The notes: generated by a model from the letters alone, not told the origin. A stretch of 64,000 bases of DNA from Aldersonia kunmingensis (GCF_001646865.1 NZ_LRRB01000197.1:1-64000); one strand, 5' to 3'. Shown: positions 36,410 through 45,456, counted from the stretch's first letter. A program made the numbers and translations.

Positions 36410-37525
36410 TCAGCGCAGCGGCGTGCGCATCAGCACGACGTTGTACTGCTGATGGATCGTCGTCAGGAAGTAGAGATCCGAGCCCGTCTGATACGGGTAG
36501 ATCGACGGCGCGTACGCGCTGGGCAGTGCCCTCGTATCGATCAATACGCGCGGCGGGCTCCACGGCCCCTCGGGGTTCGGGGACGTCATCATTACGACCG
36601 AGTTGAAGGCGTCGGTGGTCAGCATGACGTACTGCCCGAGGAACTGGTTCCACGCCACCGAGACCTCGCCGACGCCGCTGGGCACGATCGGAATCGCGGC
36701 GTTGACGTCGTTCTTTCTCCACTCCTTGCCGTTCCAGTACTCGTACTCGGCGAGGTTGAGGATCTGCTCGGGCACCACCCGCGCGAGGTAGGCGGAGTTG
36801 TTGCGGCCCGGCGGCGTCCCGTACTGGTAGACGAATCCGTTGCCCTTCACGAACGCACTCATCTGGAAGTTGAGGTCGCCGCCCGCGGCCGGACGCCGTG
36901 CCTCGGGTGCCTCGATCCAGTTCTCGCCGTTGTCACCGGATAGGGCGATGGTTGCGAAATTGGTGTCCCAGCGACCCGGTTCGAGCCAGCTCTTCACCGA
37001 CATCATGGACATGTACTGGGTGCCGTTGACCGCGATACCAGCGGTGGGGATTCGGCTGATCTCTACGAATGGGATCTTCGGACTGGGCACCAGGTCCTTG
37101 GCTTGTCCGAGTCCGTCCCGCACGACGCTGTCGTAGATGATGCCGTCACCCGGAGTCTTGTCATGGCTGCGCATAAGGATGTTGCTGCGCCACGCCCAGA
37201 AACTGCCCAGCAGCAGGTTGGGCAGACCGAAGCCGGCGGTGTCGCCATAGGCGGTCAGCATCTCGCCCTTGCCGTTGTCCCACATGATTCCCAGGTCCGT
37301 GCCGAACACGTTGTAGTTCTGGGTGTTGTTGGGGCTCGCAAGGCCGGTGACCTGCGCTACGGCTTGCGTGGGGCCGTTCAGGCGAGGAAGGCCAATTGTT
37401 CCGTTGAGCAGCGGAATTGGATTGACCGCGTTGGGATTTGCCCCCGCCGGTGTGGCGAAAGCCAGTGCAGTCGTGACGGTCAATGTGGCGATCGCGACCG
37501 CAGACAAGCAATTCTTGAGCCTCAA
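36410..37525 (-). CDS. Secreted DUF4185 protein
   Basis: 371 residues from a TTG start with AGGA seven bases upstream. The N-terminus is a classic Sec signal peptide (CLSAVAIATLTVTTALAFAT, cleavage after AGA-like residues). The mature part holds FGTDLGIMWDNGKGEMLTAYGDT, SNILMRSHDK and the repeated WNQFLGQYVMLTTD blades of a five-bladed propeller, matching DUF4185, common in secreted actinobacterial proteins. The family is related to glycosidase-like propellers, but no activity is established. Confidence 0.85.
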   Translation of the reverse strand: MRLKNCLSAVAIATLTVTTALAFATPAGANPNAVNPIPLLNGTIGLPRLNGPTQAVAQVTGLASPNNTQNYNVFGTDLGIMWDNGKGEMLTAYGDTAGFGLPNLLLGSFWAWRSNILMRSHDKTPGDGIIYDSVVRDGLGQAKDLVPSPKIPFVEISRIPTAGIAVNGTQYMSMMSVKSWLEPGRWDTNFATIALSGDNGENWIEAPEARRPAAGGDLNFQMSAFVKGNGFVYQYGTPPGRNNSAYLARVVPEQILNLAEYEYWNGKEWRKNDVNAAIPIVPSGVGEVSVAWNQFLGQYVMLTTDAFNSVVMMTSPNPEGPWSPPRVLIDTRALPSAYAPSIYPYQTGSDLYFLTTIHQQYNVVLMRTPLR

Positions 37526-37688
37526 TTTGCGTCCTGTTCTCTCGCGTGATGCAGGACCGCAACGACTTTCGACCGCCGCATCGACTGTGCGAAGTCCGCT
37601 GCGAAAGCGTCAGAAGCGTAACAAGTAATAGCGCCGGACGTGACGTAATCCGGCGGTAATCGGACGGTGTCGAAGCTATAACAGCACG
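37526..37688. other. Intergenic spacer upstream of DUF4185
   Basis: No gene is seen. It should hold the promoter of the DUF4185 gene and lies downstream of the small membrane protein gene. No convincing hairpin or operator was found. Confidence 0.4.
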
Positions 37689-37841
37689 TCAGAGGTCAGC
37701 CTGAGACTCGCGCGGTCCCGATGACGGCTTTGCCGAAGTCCGCGGATCATTGCGATGGCCGTTCGCGATCAACCGACCGAGAAGTAGTGCGATGGCGATT
37801 GCCACCAGCACCCAGACTCCAATCAAGATCAGCCACCCCAT
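37689..37841 (-). CDS. Small single-helix membrane protein
   Basis: 50 residues from the ATG at 37841: one membrane helix (LILIGVWVLVAIAIALLLGR) near the N-terminus and a charged, hydrophilic tail rich in Pro, Ser and Arg. No family is recognised. The length is normal for small actinobacterial membrane proteins. It lies 76 bases downstream of the FAD monooxygenase gene; whether it is cotranscribed is unclear. Confidence 0.6.
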   Translation of the reverse strand: MGWLILIGVWVLVAIAIALLLGRLIANGHRNDPRTSAKPSSGPRESQADL

Positions 37842-37917
37842 ACCCGATAGTATGGCAGTACCCACACGGTGCTGAAACCAAAACTTTGCCGCCAATTTGT
37901 GACTTGTTTACACTCCA

Positions 37918-39099
37918 CTATCGAAATGCCTTCCGGCCGGAAACCGCGCTCAATTGACGCAGCGCCAATTTGTCCGGAATTGTCCGAATTACCTGGTGGA
38001 GGGCTCCTTGCAGCGGCCACGGCAGCGAGTTCGTCCGTCCCGCGAGCGCCGATAGCCGGACGTATCGCCGGGCCCGCCGCTGCCGTAGCCGCTCGTACTC
38101 GGCGAACGCATCCAGAGGCGCCGATCCCTCGCACAATCGCCCGAGGATTGCGGCGTCCTCGAGGGCCTGACAACCGCCCTGGCCGAGGTGCGGGCGCATG
38201 GGATGTGCCGCGTCACCGACGAGGGTGACAGCCCCGGCCGACCAGCGCCGCGCGACGGTTCGGTCGTAGATGTCGTGCCGGGATATCGCGCCGCATGCGG
38301 TGGCGTCGAGAAGCGCGGCCACCGGGCTCGGCCAGTCGTGCAGCGTGCTCCGGAGGTGGTCGAGGTCGTCGCCGAACGTGGTGGCGGCGGGTGCCGTTTC
38401 CGTGGCAAACCAGTAGGTGCGGCCGCGGCCGAGGGGAACGAACCCGAATTGATGCCGTCGCCCCCAGAACTCGGCGGGCTCGCCATCGTCGCCGAGGTGA
38501 GCGGTGTCCGTCTCTGCGACGCCTCGCCACGCGGTGTACCCGGCGTACCGCTCGCGGATATCTGGTTGCAACTGACGGGCGATGGCGGAGCGGAACCCGT
38601 CGGCACCGATCAACGCGTCGACTTCGGCGGTAGTGCCGTCCGCGAGGAGAGCTTTGACCCGCCCGCCGTTGGGCTTGAACCCGGTGACCCCTGCCGAGAA
38701 GCGCAGGTCATTGGTGCCGATGGCCTCCGCGAGCAGTTCGATGAGCTCGACGCGGTGAATCGCGATGAGTGGTTCGCCGAGCGCCGCCTCGATCCGGGCG
38801 CGGTCCATCCGGCGCAACCAGCGGCCGTCCGCGGTGCGGATCCCGCCCGCCCCGACCGGGTTGCCGGCAGCACGAATCCTGTCGCCGAGCCCGAGGCTGT
38901 CGAGCGCCGCAAGCGCATTGGGCCAGATGGTGATGCCGGCCCCGGTTGGTGCGAACTCCGGCCGCTCCTCGAAGACAGTGACCGGATACCCGCTGCGATG
39001 CAGCGCGCCGGCGAGCGCGAGCCCGGCGATCCCGGCGCCCGCGATACCTATCGAGGGTCGCCCCGAAGTCGCGGCCGAGGGCGACCCGCCCGAGGTCAT
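37918..39099 (-). CDS. FAD-dependent monooxygenase (salicylate/4-hydroxybenzoate hydroxylase class)
   Basis: 393 residues. GIAGAGIAGLALAGALHRSG is the dinucleotide-binding fingerprint, IGADGFRSAIARQL the DG motif and VTLVGDAAHPMRPHLGQGGCQALEDA the second FAD-binding GD motif. These are the three signatures of group A flavoprotein monooxygenases, which hydroxylate aromatic or polyketide substrates with NAD(P)H. The start ATG lies in the first copy of a 23-base tandem repeat and follows a TetR gene, which probably regulates it. The substrate cannot be read from sequence. Confidence 0.9.
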   Translation of the reverse strand: MTSGGSPSAATSGRPSIGIAGAGIAGLALAGALHRSGYPVTVFEERPEFAPTGAGITIWPNALAALDSLGLGDRIRAAGNPVGAGGIRTADGRWLRRMDRARIEAALGEPLIAIHRVELIELLAEAIGTNDLRFSAGVTGFKPNGGRVKALLADGTTAEVDALIGADGFRSAIARQLQPDIRERYAGYTAWRGVAETDTAHLGDDGEPAEFWGRRHQFGFVPLGRGRTYWFATETAPAATTFGDDLDHLRSTLHDWPSPVAALLDATACGAISRHDIYDRTVARRWSAGAVTLVGDAAHPMRPHLGQGGCQALEDAAILGRLCEGSAPLDAFAEYERLRQRRARRYVRLSALAGRTNSLPWPLQGALHQVIRTIPDKLALRQLSAVSGRKAFR

Positions 39100-39126
39100 T
39101 TAGGCGACCCGCCCGAGGTCATTTAG
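39081..39126. repeat. 23-base perfect tandem duplication at the TetR/monooxygenase junction
   Basis: Bases 39081-39103 are repeated exactly at 39104-39126. On the minus strand each copy carries an ATGA. The TetR stop overlaps the ATG of the second copy; that ATG opens an 8-codon frame whose stop overlaps the monooxygenase ATG. The duplication therefore put a mini-ORF between two genes that were probably directly coupled before. Confidence 0.9.
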
Positions 39127-39751
39127 TGGTGCTAGGTAGCCGAACCAATGCGGTGATGTGCTCGTCGGCGAACTTTCGGGCAGCAGCCTCGTCGTCGATC
39201 GGAATGATGCCGTCCGGCGTGAGCGCGAGCGAGAGCGCGAGACGGGCGCAGATCTCGGCCACGCCGTCGACATCGAATGGGGGCAGGCCCTCTTCGTTTT
39301 GCAAACGGCGCAGCGTCTCGGCGAGGTAGGCCCGGCCGAGCGCAAGTGTCGGTGCGGCGCCGATCGTGAGCTGCGGAAGGATGGTCTCCGGCTCGGTGAT
39401 CAGCAGTCGGCGAAGCAGCTTGTTGCCCGCGAGCATGACCGTGAACGCGACGAATCCCTCGACTACCTGCTCGCGGGCCGAGGCCGCGCGATCCACCCGG
39501 TTGTCCACGGCCACCACGAACTCGCGTGCTTCGCGCAGTACCACTGCCTCGACGAGGGCCGTTTTGTTCGCGAATCGCCGGTACAGCGTTGCCGGGCTGA
39601 TGTGCGCGCGCTTGGCAATTTCGTTCATGCTGGCGCGGCGAATTCCGAAGTCGAGAAATGCCGACATCGCCCCGTCGAGGATCGCGGGGTCGGAAGTCGA
39701 ATCCGCGCCGAAGACGCTCGCGAACGGACTGATACTGGCGGCCACGACCAC
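39119..39751 (-). CDS. TetR-family transcriptional regulator
   Basis: 210 residues from GTG 39751 (GTG 39745 possible). The DNA-binding domain reads GAMSAFLDFGIRRASMNEIAKRAHISPATLYRRFANKTALV. The C-terminal part has a region rich in Leu and Arg (LLRRLLITEPETILPQLTIG). It precedes the FAD monooxygenase gene, to which it is linked through the duplicated ATGA junction, so it most likely regulates that enzyme. Confidence 0.9.
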   Translation of the reverse strand: MVVAASISPFASVFGADSTSDPAILDGAMSAFLDFGIRRASMNEIAKRAHISPATLYRRFANKTALVEAVVLREAREFVVAVDNRVDRAASAREQVVEGFVAFTVMLAGNKLLRRLLITEPETILPQLTIGAAPTLALGRAYLAETLRRLQNEEGLPPFDVDGVAEICARLALSLALTPDGIIPIDDEAAARKFADEHITALVRLPSTTK

Positions 39752-39830
39752 GACTTTACCGGCTGGGGGTTCGCGGTACGCGGTCGTCAGCTTCCCTCCG
39801 GTCGTTGCGGCACAGTGCTAGACCGGATGC

Positions 39831-40328
39831 ATGGACGAGGAACGTGCGCACGCGTTCGAGAAAATGATGGACGAACTCGACTACCCGATGTTCGTTGTCA
39901 CGACCCGGGCAGGCGATCGGCTTGCCGGTTGCCTGGTCGGTTTCGCAACGCAAACCAGCATCGATCCGCCGCGTTTTCTCGTCGGGTTGTCAAAGCTCAA
40001 CCACACCTTCCGCATTGCTGTGGACGCGCCCGGGCTGGTCGTGCACATCGTGGCCCGGGAGCACCGGGACCTGGTCGAGTTGTTTGGCGGCACGACGGGC
40101 GATGAGGTGGACAAGTTCGCGCAGTGCGAGTGGTCCGACGGGCCGATGGGAATCCCTGTGTTGCATGCGGCCGCGGGGTGGTTTTCCGGCCGCACCCTAG
40201 CCAGCTTCGACGTTGGCGATCACATGGCGTTCCAACTCGAGCCGGGACCGGGAGAGGTCGGCTCGATGGTTGGCGAGTTGGTGACGTATCAGGATGTGTT
40301 CGGCTTGAAGCCGGGGCACGAGGCCTGA
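39831..40328 (+). CDS. Flavin reductase-like FMN-binding protein
   Basis: 165 residues. FVVTTRAGDRLAGCLVGFATQTSIDPPRFLVGLSKLNHTF and VVHIVAREHRDLVELFGG are the split-barrel FMN-binding motifs of the flavin reductase family (HpaC type). It could supply reduced flavin to a monooxygenase or act as an independent NAD(P)H oxidase. Transcribed away from the TetR/monooxygenase pair, and its stop is eight bases from that of the convergent FAD oxidoreductase gene. Confidence 0.87.
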   Translation: MDEERAHAFEKMMDELDYPMFVVTTRAGDRLAGCLVGFATQTSIDPPRFLVGLSKLNHTFRIAVDAPGLVVHIVAREHRDLVELFGGTTGDEVDKFAQCEWSDGPMGIPVLHAAAGWFSGRTLASFDVGDHMAFQLEPGPGEVGSMVGELVTYQDVFGLKPGHEA

Positions 40329-40335
40329 CGGGGCG

Positions 40336-42090
40336 TTAGCGGGGCGGCCTACGGAATCCGTCCACGATGTCGAACATATTGCCCTCGCCGGCCGCGAACC
40401 GGTGCTGGTCGATGATCTTGAACGGCTCCCAGAGCACCTGCCGGAAGCGCGGCTCGATCTTGGCCGGTGGTTCGGGTGACCCCGACGCGTGCAGTAGCGC
40501 GTTGGCGGCGAGTCGACCGCCCTCGTTGGCGCCTTCCATGCAGGCGACGTTCATCTGGGTCTTGATCCAATCGCCTGCGATGAAGAGATTGTCGATCTTG
40601 GTGAACGCGTCCGGCCGGTCGTTCCACGAACCTGGGTTCTGGATGAAGATCGGGTCGTCATAGGCGATCTGTGGTGTGCCGGCCCCGGTGAGAGCGGTGT
40701 CGATCATCCACGAGTGCAGCATGTCGTCCGTCAGTCGCGTCGATCCTTTGCCATCGACATGCGAGCGGATCTGTCCCCACGTTTCTCGGGCAATCTCTTC
40801 GGGAGTGCACTGCCTCGCCGTCTTGCGGGTGAACATGCCGGGCGTATCCCAATCCGAAATAATCGCGGATAGAACATCTTTCACCCGGCCATCGCCATAC
40901 TGCGTAAGCGAACGGTGCCAGAACTGCCCTTCGCTGATCGATGTGACGCCCCACGGCGCATCGTTGTAGCCGACGTGTCCGTTCGCGAGGTCCGCCCGTT
41001 CGGTGAGGAAGAACTGGAGGCCGCACATCCACGCCGCCTGCAACTCGCGGATGCTGTCGAGCGCGGGATCGGCCCGGACAACATCGGGCGTCAGCAGTGC
41101 GGGCCACTTGTCCAACGGAATTGCGGACAGGTAGAAATCGGCCTGGACGGTCTGTGGTCCCGATGGTGTGCTCACCGTGGCGGATTGGATATGGGATCCG
41201 TTCATCTCGAAGCCGGTGAGCTTCGTGCCGAGGCGCAGCGTGACGCCAAGCGAGCCAAGGTAATTCGTCCACGGAGTTATCCACTGCTCGGTGGTTGGTC
41301 CGTTCAGGACGCGGTCATTGCCGCGAAAGTCGTCGTCGTTGTTCAGATTCATCAGCGACCAGACGTACTCCTCGCCGACGACGCCGATCGCGTTCGCACT
41401 GCAGTTACTCGACTTCGTTGCGACGAGTTCCTTGATGAACCCGTCGCCGAGGAAGCGGTTGTACTCCGGTGACGAGTTGTCGAGTTCTGCGAACTCCGTC
41501 CAGGTGATGTTCTCCCACTGGTTCACCTTCCGGGCGTCACAACTGGTGACGTAGACGCCGAGTCGCTCGGCCGCGAAGAACGCCTCGTAGAGGGGAAGCC
41601 GGAAAAGTGTCTGGAATACGGCGACCGCGGAGTCGACGAACGCCTGCGGCGTCATCGGCGGCTGCGAGAAGGGGAGGGGGAGGGGCAGCGGAATGGTGAG
41701 ATTGGCCCGGTCGTACCCGGCGATCATGGCGGCATTGAGCCGTACCAGATTGTCCCACACGCCATTAGCGTTGCCGGGGAAGGGAATTCGGCGCAGCGTG
41801 TCCGGCAGGTTGTGATAGAAGCCGAAGAAGCTGCGGAAGCCGTGTTCACCGGGTAGCCCGGTTCCGGGCGCGTAGAGACTTCGGCACTTGCCGCCGAACA
41901 CCGACATGGCCTCGTAGACAGTGACGTTGAACCCGCGTTCGGCGAGTTCGTGTGCTGCCGACAGCCCAGCTGGCCCGGCGCCGAAGACGGCGACGGTTTT
42001 GCCGTTCGGGCGACCGTCCGTGCGCGGTGCGGGGCCCCCGTAGCTGCCGTTCTCGTTGCTGAGCGCTCCGCCGCCCGACGAACCGGTCAC
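40336..42090 (-). CDS. FAD-dependent amine-oxidase/phytoene-desaturase-fold oxidoreductase
   Basis: 584 residues from GTG 42090. TVAVFGAGPAGLSAAHELAERG is the FAD fingerprint, followed by VTVYEAMSVFGGKCRS, and the C-terminal LFIAGDWIKTQMNVACMEGANEGGRLAANAL closes the FAD site. This is the architecture of the amine oxidase/carotenoid desaturase/hydroxysqualene dehydroxylase group. The substrate is unknown. A clear twin-arginine leader is encoded immediately upstream but in another frame (42087-42206); the present start would give a cytoplasmic protein. The gene may have lost its export signal by a one-base change. Confidence 0.85.
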   Translation of the reverse strand: MTGSSGGGALSNENGSYGGPAPRTDGRPNGKTVAVFGAGPAGLSAAHELAERGFNVTVYEAMSVFGGKCRSLYAPGTGLPGEHGFRSFFGFYHNLPDTLRRIPFPGNANGVWDNLVRLNAAMIAGYDRANLTIPLPLPLPFSQPPMTPQAFVDSAVAVFQTLFRLPLYEAFFAAERLGVYVTSCDARKVNQWENITWTEFAELDNSSPEYNRFLGDGFIKELVATKSSNCSANAIGVVGEEYVWSLMNLNNDDDFRGNDRVLNGPTTEQWITPWTNYLGSLGVTLRLGTKLTGFEMNGSHIQSATVSTPSGPQTVQADFYLSAIPLDKWPALLTPDVVRADPALDSIRELQAAWMCGLQFFLTERADLANGHVGYNDAPWGVTSISEGQFWHRSLTQYGDGRVKDVLSAIISDWDTPGMFTRKTARQCTPEEIARETWGQIRSHVDGKGSTRLTDDMLHSWMIDTALTGAGTPQIAYDDPIFIQNPGSWNDRPDAFTKIDNLFIAGDWIKTQMNVACMEGANEGGRLAANALLHASGSPEPPAKIEPRFRQVLWEPFKIIDQHRFAAGEGNMFDIVDGFRRPPR

Positions 42091-42206
42091 CGATTGGGCG
42101 CCTGCGGCGCCGGCCCCATCGCGGTCAAGGCGGCTGCGCCCGCCGCGCCTTGCAGGAATTTACGCCGAGACTGTCGTTGGCTGGCCCCGTCCATCATCGA
42201 CTCCAT
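42087..42206 (-). pseudogene. Out-of-frame twin-arginine leader of the FAD oxidoreductase
   Basis: From ATG 42206 the frame encodes about 39 residues with SRRKFLQGAAGAAALTAMGP, a textbook twin-arginine signal, then stops at TGA 42087-42089. That stop overlaps the GTG start of the downstream frame (GTGA). Adding one G to the GGGG run (C-run at 42114-42117 on the plus strand) would join both frames as AMGAGAAGAQSVTGS. A homopolymer indel, real or from sequencing, explains it. Confidence 0.75.
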
Positions 42207-42386
42207 CTCGTTGTGCGAGCGGGTGCTCGCAAGCCGTCGCGAACGGATTAAGTTAATCGCAGTTCTGCAGCGGTTCGGGGTTGATTTCTAAATAATTGCC
42301 GGAAAATAGCAGGTAGCGAGCGGCCGATGTGAACTAGTGCGAGCCACGTGAATGCCGCCGGGTGCGGGATGAGCAGAAGGAGAGCG

Positions 42387-42764
42387 TCAGCCGCCGTACG
42401 GGCGAGTGATGATCTCGAGCACGTGGCCGTCCGGGTCATTCCAGTACACGCCGCGGCCACCGTCGTGGTGGTTGATCGTGCCAGGCTCCTGATGATGCGG
42501 ATCGGCCCAGTAGTCGAGTCCGCGAGCTTGGATGCGCCCGAAGATCGCATCGAAATCGTCCTCGCCGACCAGGAACGCGTAGTGCATGGGTGTTATTGCG
42601 GCATCGCCGTAATCCATGAAATCCAATGAAAGCGAGCCGATCTGAACAATTCGGAACGGTCCGAAGGAGGCTGGTTCGGGTAAGCCGAGGAGCTCGGTGA
42701 GGAATTGCGCCGATCGCATCTTGTCGGACGCGGGAACGATGGTGTGGTTCAGTTCGATGGCCAT
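42387..42764 (-). CDS. VOC-family protein (glyoxalase fold)
   Basis: 125 residues starting MAIELNHTIVPASDKMRSAQF. It has the paired beta-alpha-beta-beta-beta modules with His near the start (LNHTIVP), MHYAFLVGEDDFDAIFGRI in the middle and GVYWNDPDGHVLEIITRPY at the end. These carry the expected metal ligands (His, His, Glu). The activity is unknown. It begins two bases after the stop of the HxlR gene and is therefore probably cotranscribed with it. Confidence 0.87.
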   Translation of the reverse strand: MAIELNHTIVPASDKMRSAQFLTELLGLPEPASFGPFRIVQIGSLSLDFMDYGDAAITPMHYAFLVGEDDFDAIFGRIQARGLDYWADPHHQEPGTINHHDGGRGVYWNDPDGHVLEIITRPYGG

Positions 42765-42766
42765 CA

Positions 42767-43465
42767 CTACACCCCGGGCGAGTCGGCGGTGCGCTTGCGT
42801 ACCGCGGGGGCGAACGGGCTCCACAGGAACCAGGTACCGAAGGCACGCTCGAGTGCCGGCTGTCCGGTGATCAGGACCGAGCCGTCCTCGCGAGCAGCGG
42901 TGAGGGGCTTCTGTCCGGAGAACACGCGCATCATCGACACGGCGTCGGTGCGGACGATCAGATCGACGTCGAAGCCGGGATACTTCATGCACACCGACGG
43001 TTCGCCGTTGTCGAGGACCAGCCACAGCACGGTTGACGGGGTGCCGTGATAGTTGAACTCCACTACGACGCGCTTGTCGGGGAGCCGCTCGCGATCGATA
43101 CGGCGGTGCATCCACCAGGTGAGCGTGATCGGGTCGACGAGCTTCGGCTCGGGTTCTACGAAACGCCAGCGCACGGCCCATTCGCCCAGCGACTGGATCA
43201 CGGATTCGAGGTCGCGACCCGACGGTGTCAGGAAGTACTCGCTGCCACGTCCGGTTCGAGATGGGAGCCGGTCGAGCACGCCCACGCTCTCCAAATGGCG
43301 CAGCCGGGCCGACAGTAGGGTCCGTGAAATTCCGGGCAGGCCGCGTTCGATGTCGTTGAACCGCGTATTGCCGAGCACGAGTTCTCGCAGGATCAGGGGC
43401 GTCCAACGGTCCGCGAGTACTTCGCTACCCAACGCAATCGGACAATATTGGCCATATTCGTGCAT
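42767..43465 (-). CDS. HxlR-type winged-helix regulator with C-terminal extension
   Basis: 232 residues. The N-terminal 100 residues are a standard HxlR domain: CPIALGSEVLADRWTPLILREL, a Cys near the start (Cys8), FNDIERGLPGISRTLLSARLRHLESVGVL. The remaining about 130 residues form a second domain (VEFNYHGTPSTVLWLVLDNG ... SMMRVFSGQKPLTAAREDG) that resembles the SCP2-like fold found in such two-domain regulators. The Cys near the N-terminus may sense electrophiles. Divergent from an acyl-CoA dehydrogenase gene, with a downstream VOC gene. Confidence 0.85.
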   Translation of the reverse strand: MHEYGQYCPIALGSEVLADRWTPLILRELVLGNTRFNDIERGLPGISRTLLSARLRHLESVGVLDRLPSRTGRGSEYFLTPSGRDLESVIQSLGEWAVRWRFVEPEPKLVDPITLTWWMHRRIDRERLPDKRVVVEFNYHGTPSTVLWLVLDNGEPSVCMKYPGFDVDLIVRTDAVSMMRVFSGQKPLTAAREDGSVLITGQPALERAFGTWFLWSPFAPAVRKRTADSPGV

Positions 43466-43539
43466 GGGTTCAGACTATGGGCGTCGAGGTCCAAAATGAA
43501 TACTAGTTGCGGCTCTCGACGATTCTTACCGTCGAAGAC

Positions 43540-44697
43540 ATGACCATCACTGCACCTGAACCCAGCATCAACGACCGCCCCCGTGACTTCGCGGAGTGGG
43601 CTGCCGAAATCGGCCGAAAAATTCAGCCGTTCAGCAGCATTCACGACCGCGAGGGCACCTTCGTTGCCGAGGCGTACGAAGTGTTTTCCAGCACCGGGTA
43701 TCTCGCCCTCGCAGTTCCGCAGGAACTCGGCGGACACGGCGCCTCCATTCGTGAGGTCGCGAATGCGCAACGCACTCTCGCGCATTACTGCGGATCGGCC
43801 GCACTCGCGTCCGTCATGCATCAGCACGTCGTCCTCTTCACCGCGTGGCGCTACCGGCGCGAGATGGCCGGCGCCGAGAAGACCTTGCGCCGGGTCGCGG
43901 ACGAGGGGATCGTGCTCGTCTCGACCGGCGGCGCCGACACCACGCGGCCGCGCGGCACCGCCCGCAAGGTCGAGGGCGGCTACCGGGTGAGCGGGCGCAA
44001 GATCTTCTGCAGCCAGGCCCCGGTCGGCACCGTGATGTCGACGATGTTCCCCTTCGAGGACCCCGAAGACGGGCAGATCGTGCTCAACATGGCCGTTCCG
44101 CTTGGTGCAGAGGGTGTTTCGATCCAGAACAACTGGGACGCCATGGGGATGCGCGGCACCGGCAGTCACGACATCGAGCTGGACGAGGTGTTCGTGCCGG
44201 ATGCAGCCGTGCTCGCACGCCGCCCCTACGGTGTGGTGGATCCACCCTTGCAGGTGATCTTCAGCATCGCGTTCCCTGCGATCGCCGCCGTGTACCTCGG
44301 TATCGCCGAGGCTGCGCGTGACCATGCGGTGGCCGCGCTGCGATCGACCGGCAAGGCGAATGATGCACTTGTGCAACGCCAGATCGGCCTGATGGATACG
44401 AGGCTGCGCGCGGCATCGTGGGCGCTCGACGGTGCACTCGCCGTGGTCGGCGATGACCCGGCACCGTCCATGGACACCGTCGTCGCAGTGATGGCTGCGA
44501 AGCGCGAAATCGCGCAGGCGGCGGTGGAAGTGTGCGATATCGCGATGGAAGTCACTGGCGGACAGTCGTACTACCGCGGTCCGATCGAGCAGGCGTACCG
44601 CGACGTGCGGGCGGTGAAGTTCCATCCGTTCACGCCGGAGGAAACGCTGCAGCACGCCGGCAAGGTCGCGCTTGGACTGAAGGCCGACGAGCGCTGA
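43540..44697 (+). CDS. Acyl-CoA dehydrogenase family protein
   Basis: 385 residues from ATG 43540. Motifs are LALAVPQELGGHGASIREVA, VSGRKIFCSQAPVGTVMSTMF in the flavin-binding region, MRGTGSHDIELDEVFVP and CDIAMEVTGGQSYYRGPIEQAYRDVRAVKFHP at the C-terminus. The FAD-binding and C-terminal helices are intact, but the usual catalytic Glu position is not obvious, so it may act on a non-acyl-CoA substrate (DszC/hydroxylase-like). It is divergent from the HxlR gene, which probably regulates it, and ends at a strong hairpin. Confidence 0.83.
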   Translation: MTITAPEPSINDRPRDFAEWAAEIGRKIQPFSSIHDREGTFVAEAYEVFSSTGYLALAVPQELGGHGASIREVANAQRTLAHYCGSAALASVMHQHVVLFTAWRYRREMAGAEKTLRRVADEGIVLVSTGGADTTRPRGTARKVEGGYRVSGRKIFCSQAPVGTVMSTMFPFEDPEDGQIVLNMAVPLGAEGVSIQNNWDAMGMRGTGSHDIELDEVFVPDAAVLARRPYGVVDPPLQVIFSIAFPAIAAVYLGIAEAARDHAVAALRSTGKANDALVQRQIGLMDTRLRAASWALDGALAVVGDDPAPSMDTVVAVMAAKREIAQAAVEVCDIAMEVTGGQSYYRGPIEQAYRDVRAVKFHPFTPEETLQHAGKVALGLKADER

Positions 44698-44708
44698 GTT
44701 CACGAATA

Positions 44709-44741
44709 CGCCGCACTGCCACTAATTGTGGCGGTGCGGCG
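44709..44741 (+). terminator. Terminator after acyl-CoA dehydrogenase gene
   Basis: Arms 44709-44722 and 44728-44741 of 14 bases pair with one G-U wobble around a TAATT loop, 12 bases past the stop codon. A short TT follows. Confidence 0.7.
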
Positions 44742-44862
44742 TTCTGTCTGCGGTCTGCGCCGAAATTGGTTTTGGTGGACCGAAGTGTCTCGTGCATTAC
44801 ACGAACGACTGAAGCAGGCGTATTTCCGATACCCTTAGTTTTGAAACGAAAAGGGTGATCAA

Positions 44863-45456
44863 GTGTTCCGCAAGCTAATTCTTCCGGTGATCGCGATCTT
44901 CGGAGCGATGGGAATCGCTGCCGCGATCCTTGTACCGAGCGCATCCGCCGCGGCATCATCGACTGGTTTGGCCATCGGTGCCGTGAACAACGGCGATGGC
45001 ACTGCGACGTTCTTCATGGACAACCGCACAAACGCGACGACCTTCACTCTCGACTATTGGATCGATGACGAACCGCTGACCGGCACCGACTACGGCACCG
45101 GCGTGACCGGCCGATTCCCCGGCCTGAAGAGCGGGATCGCCGAGACCACGACCCACTGGGGTTCCGGCGTTGCGTACCGAAACAACGTCGACCCGGCATT
45201 CCGCACCGAGGTGACCGTCGATCTGGCGGCACTGCCCGACCTGCCGAATGCGGGCGCCGCATCGCATGTCGTGCACTACCGGGTCATTCTCGGCCCGAGC
45301 CAGAAGGACATGATCGGCCTCAATGCCGAGGCGCCCAGTGTTGTGGTGACCGGCTTCGAGACTCCTGTTCCTGATCCGGGGACCGGCTCCAGCGGATCGG
45401 CGCAGTGGTTCAGCGGATCCTCTTCCCCATGGTGGACCGCTCAGGCCGCACGGTAA
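44863..45456 (+). CDS. Secreted hypothetical protein
   Basis: 197 residues from GTG 44863. A signal peptide is clear (KLILPVIAIFGAMGIAAAIL, cleavage near ASAAA). The mature domain has alternating beta segments (GDGTATFFMDNRTNATTFTL) and a Gly/Ser-rich end (DPGTGSSGSAQWFSGSSSP). No catalytic motif or cysteine pair is recognised. It is next to another small secreted protein, and both are divergent in sequence. Function unknown; probable beta-sandwich. Confidence 0.7.
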   Translation: MFRKLILPVIAIFGAMGIAAAILVPSASAAASSTGLAIGAVNNGDGTATFFMDNRTNATTFTLDYWIDDEPLTGTDYGTGVTGRFPGLKSGIAETTTHWGSGVAYRNNVDPAFRTEVTVDLAALPDLPNAGAASHVVHYRVILGPSQKDMIGLNAEAPSVVVTGFETPVPDPGTGSSGSAQWFSGSSSPWWTAQAAR

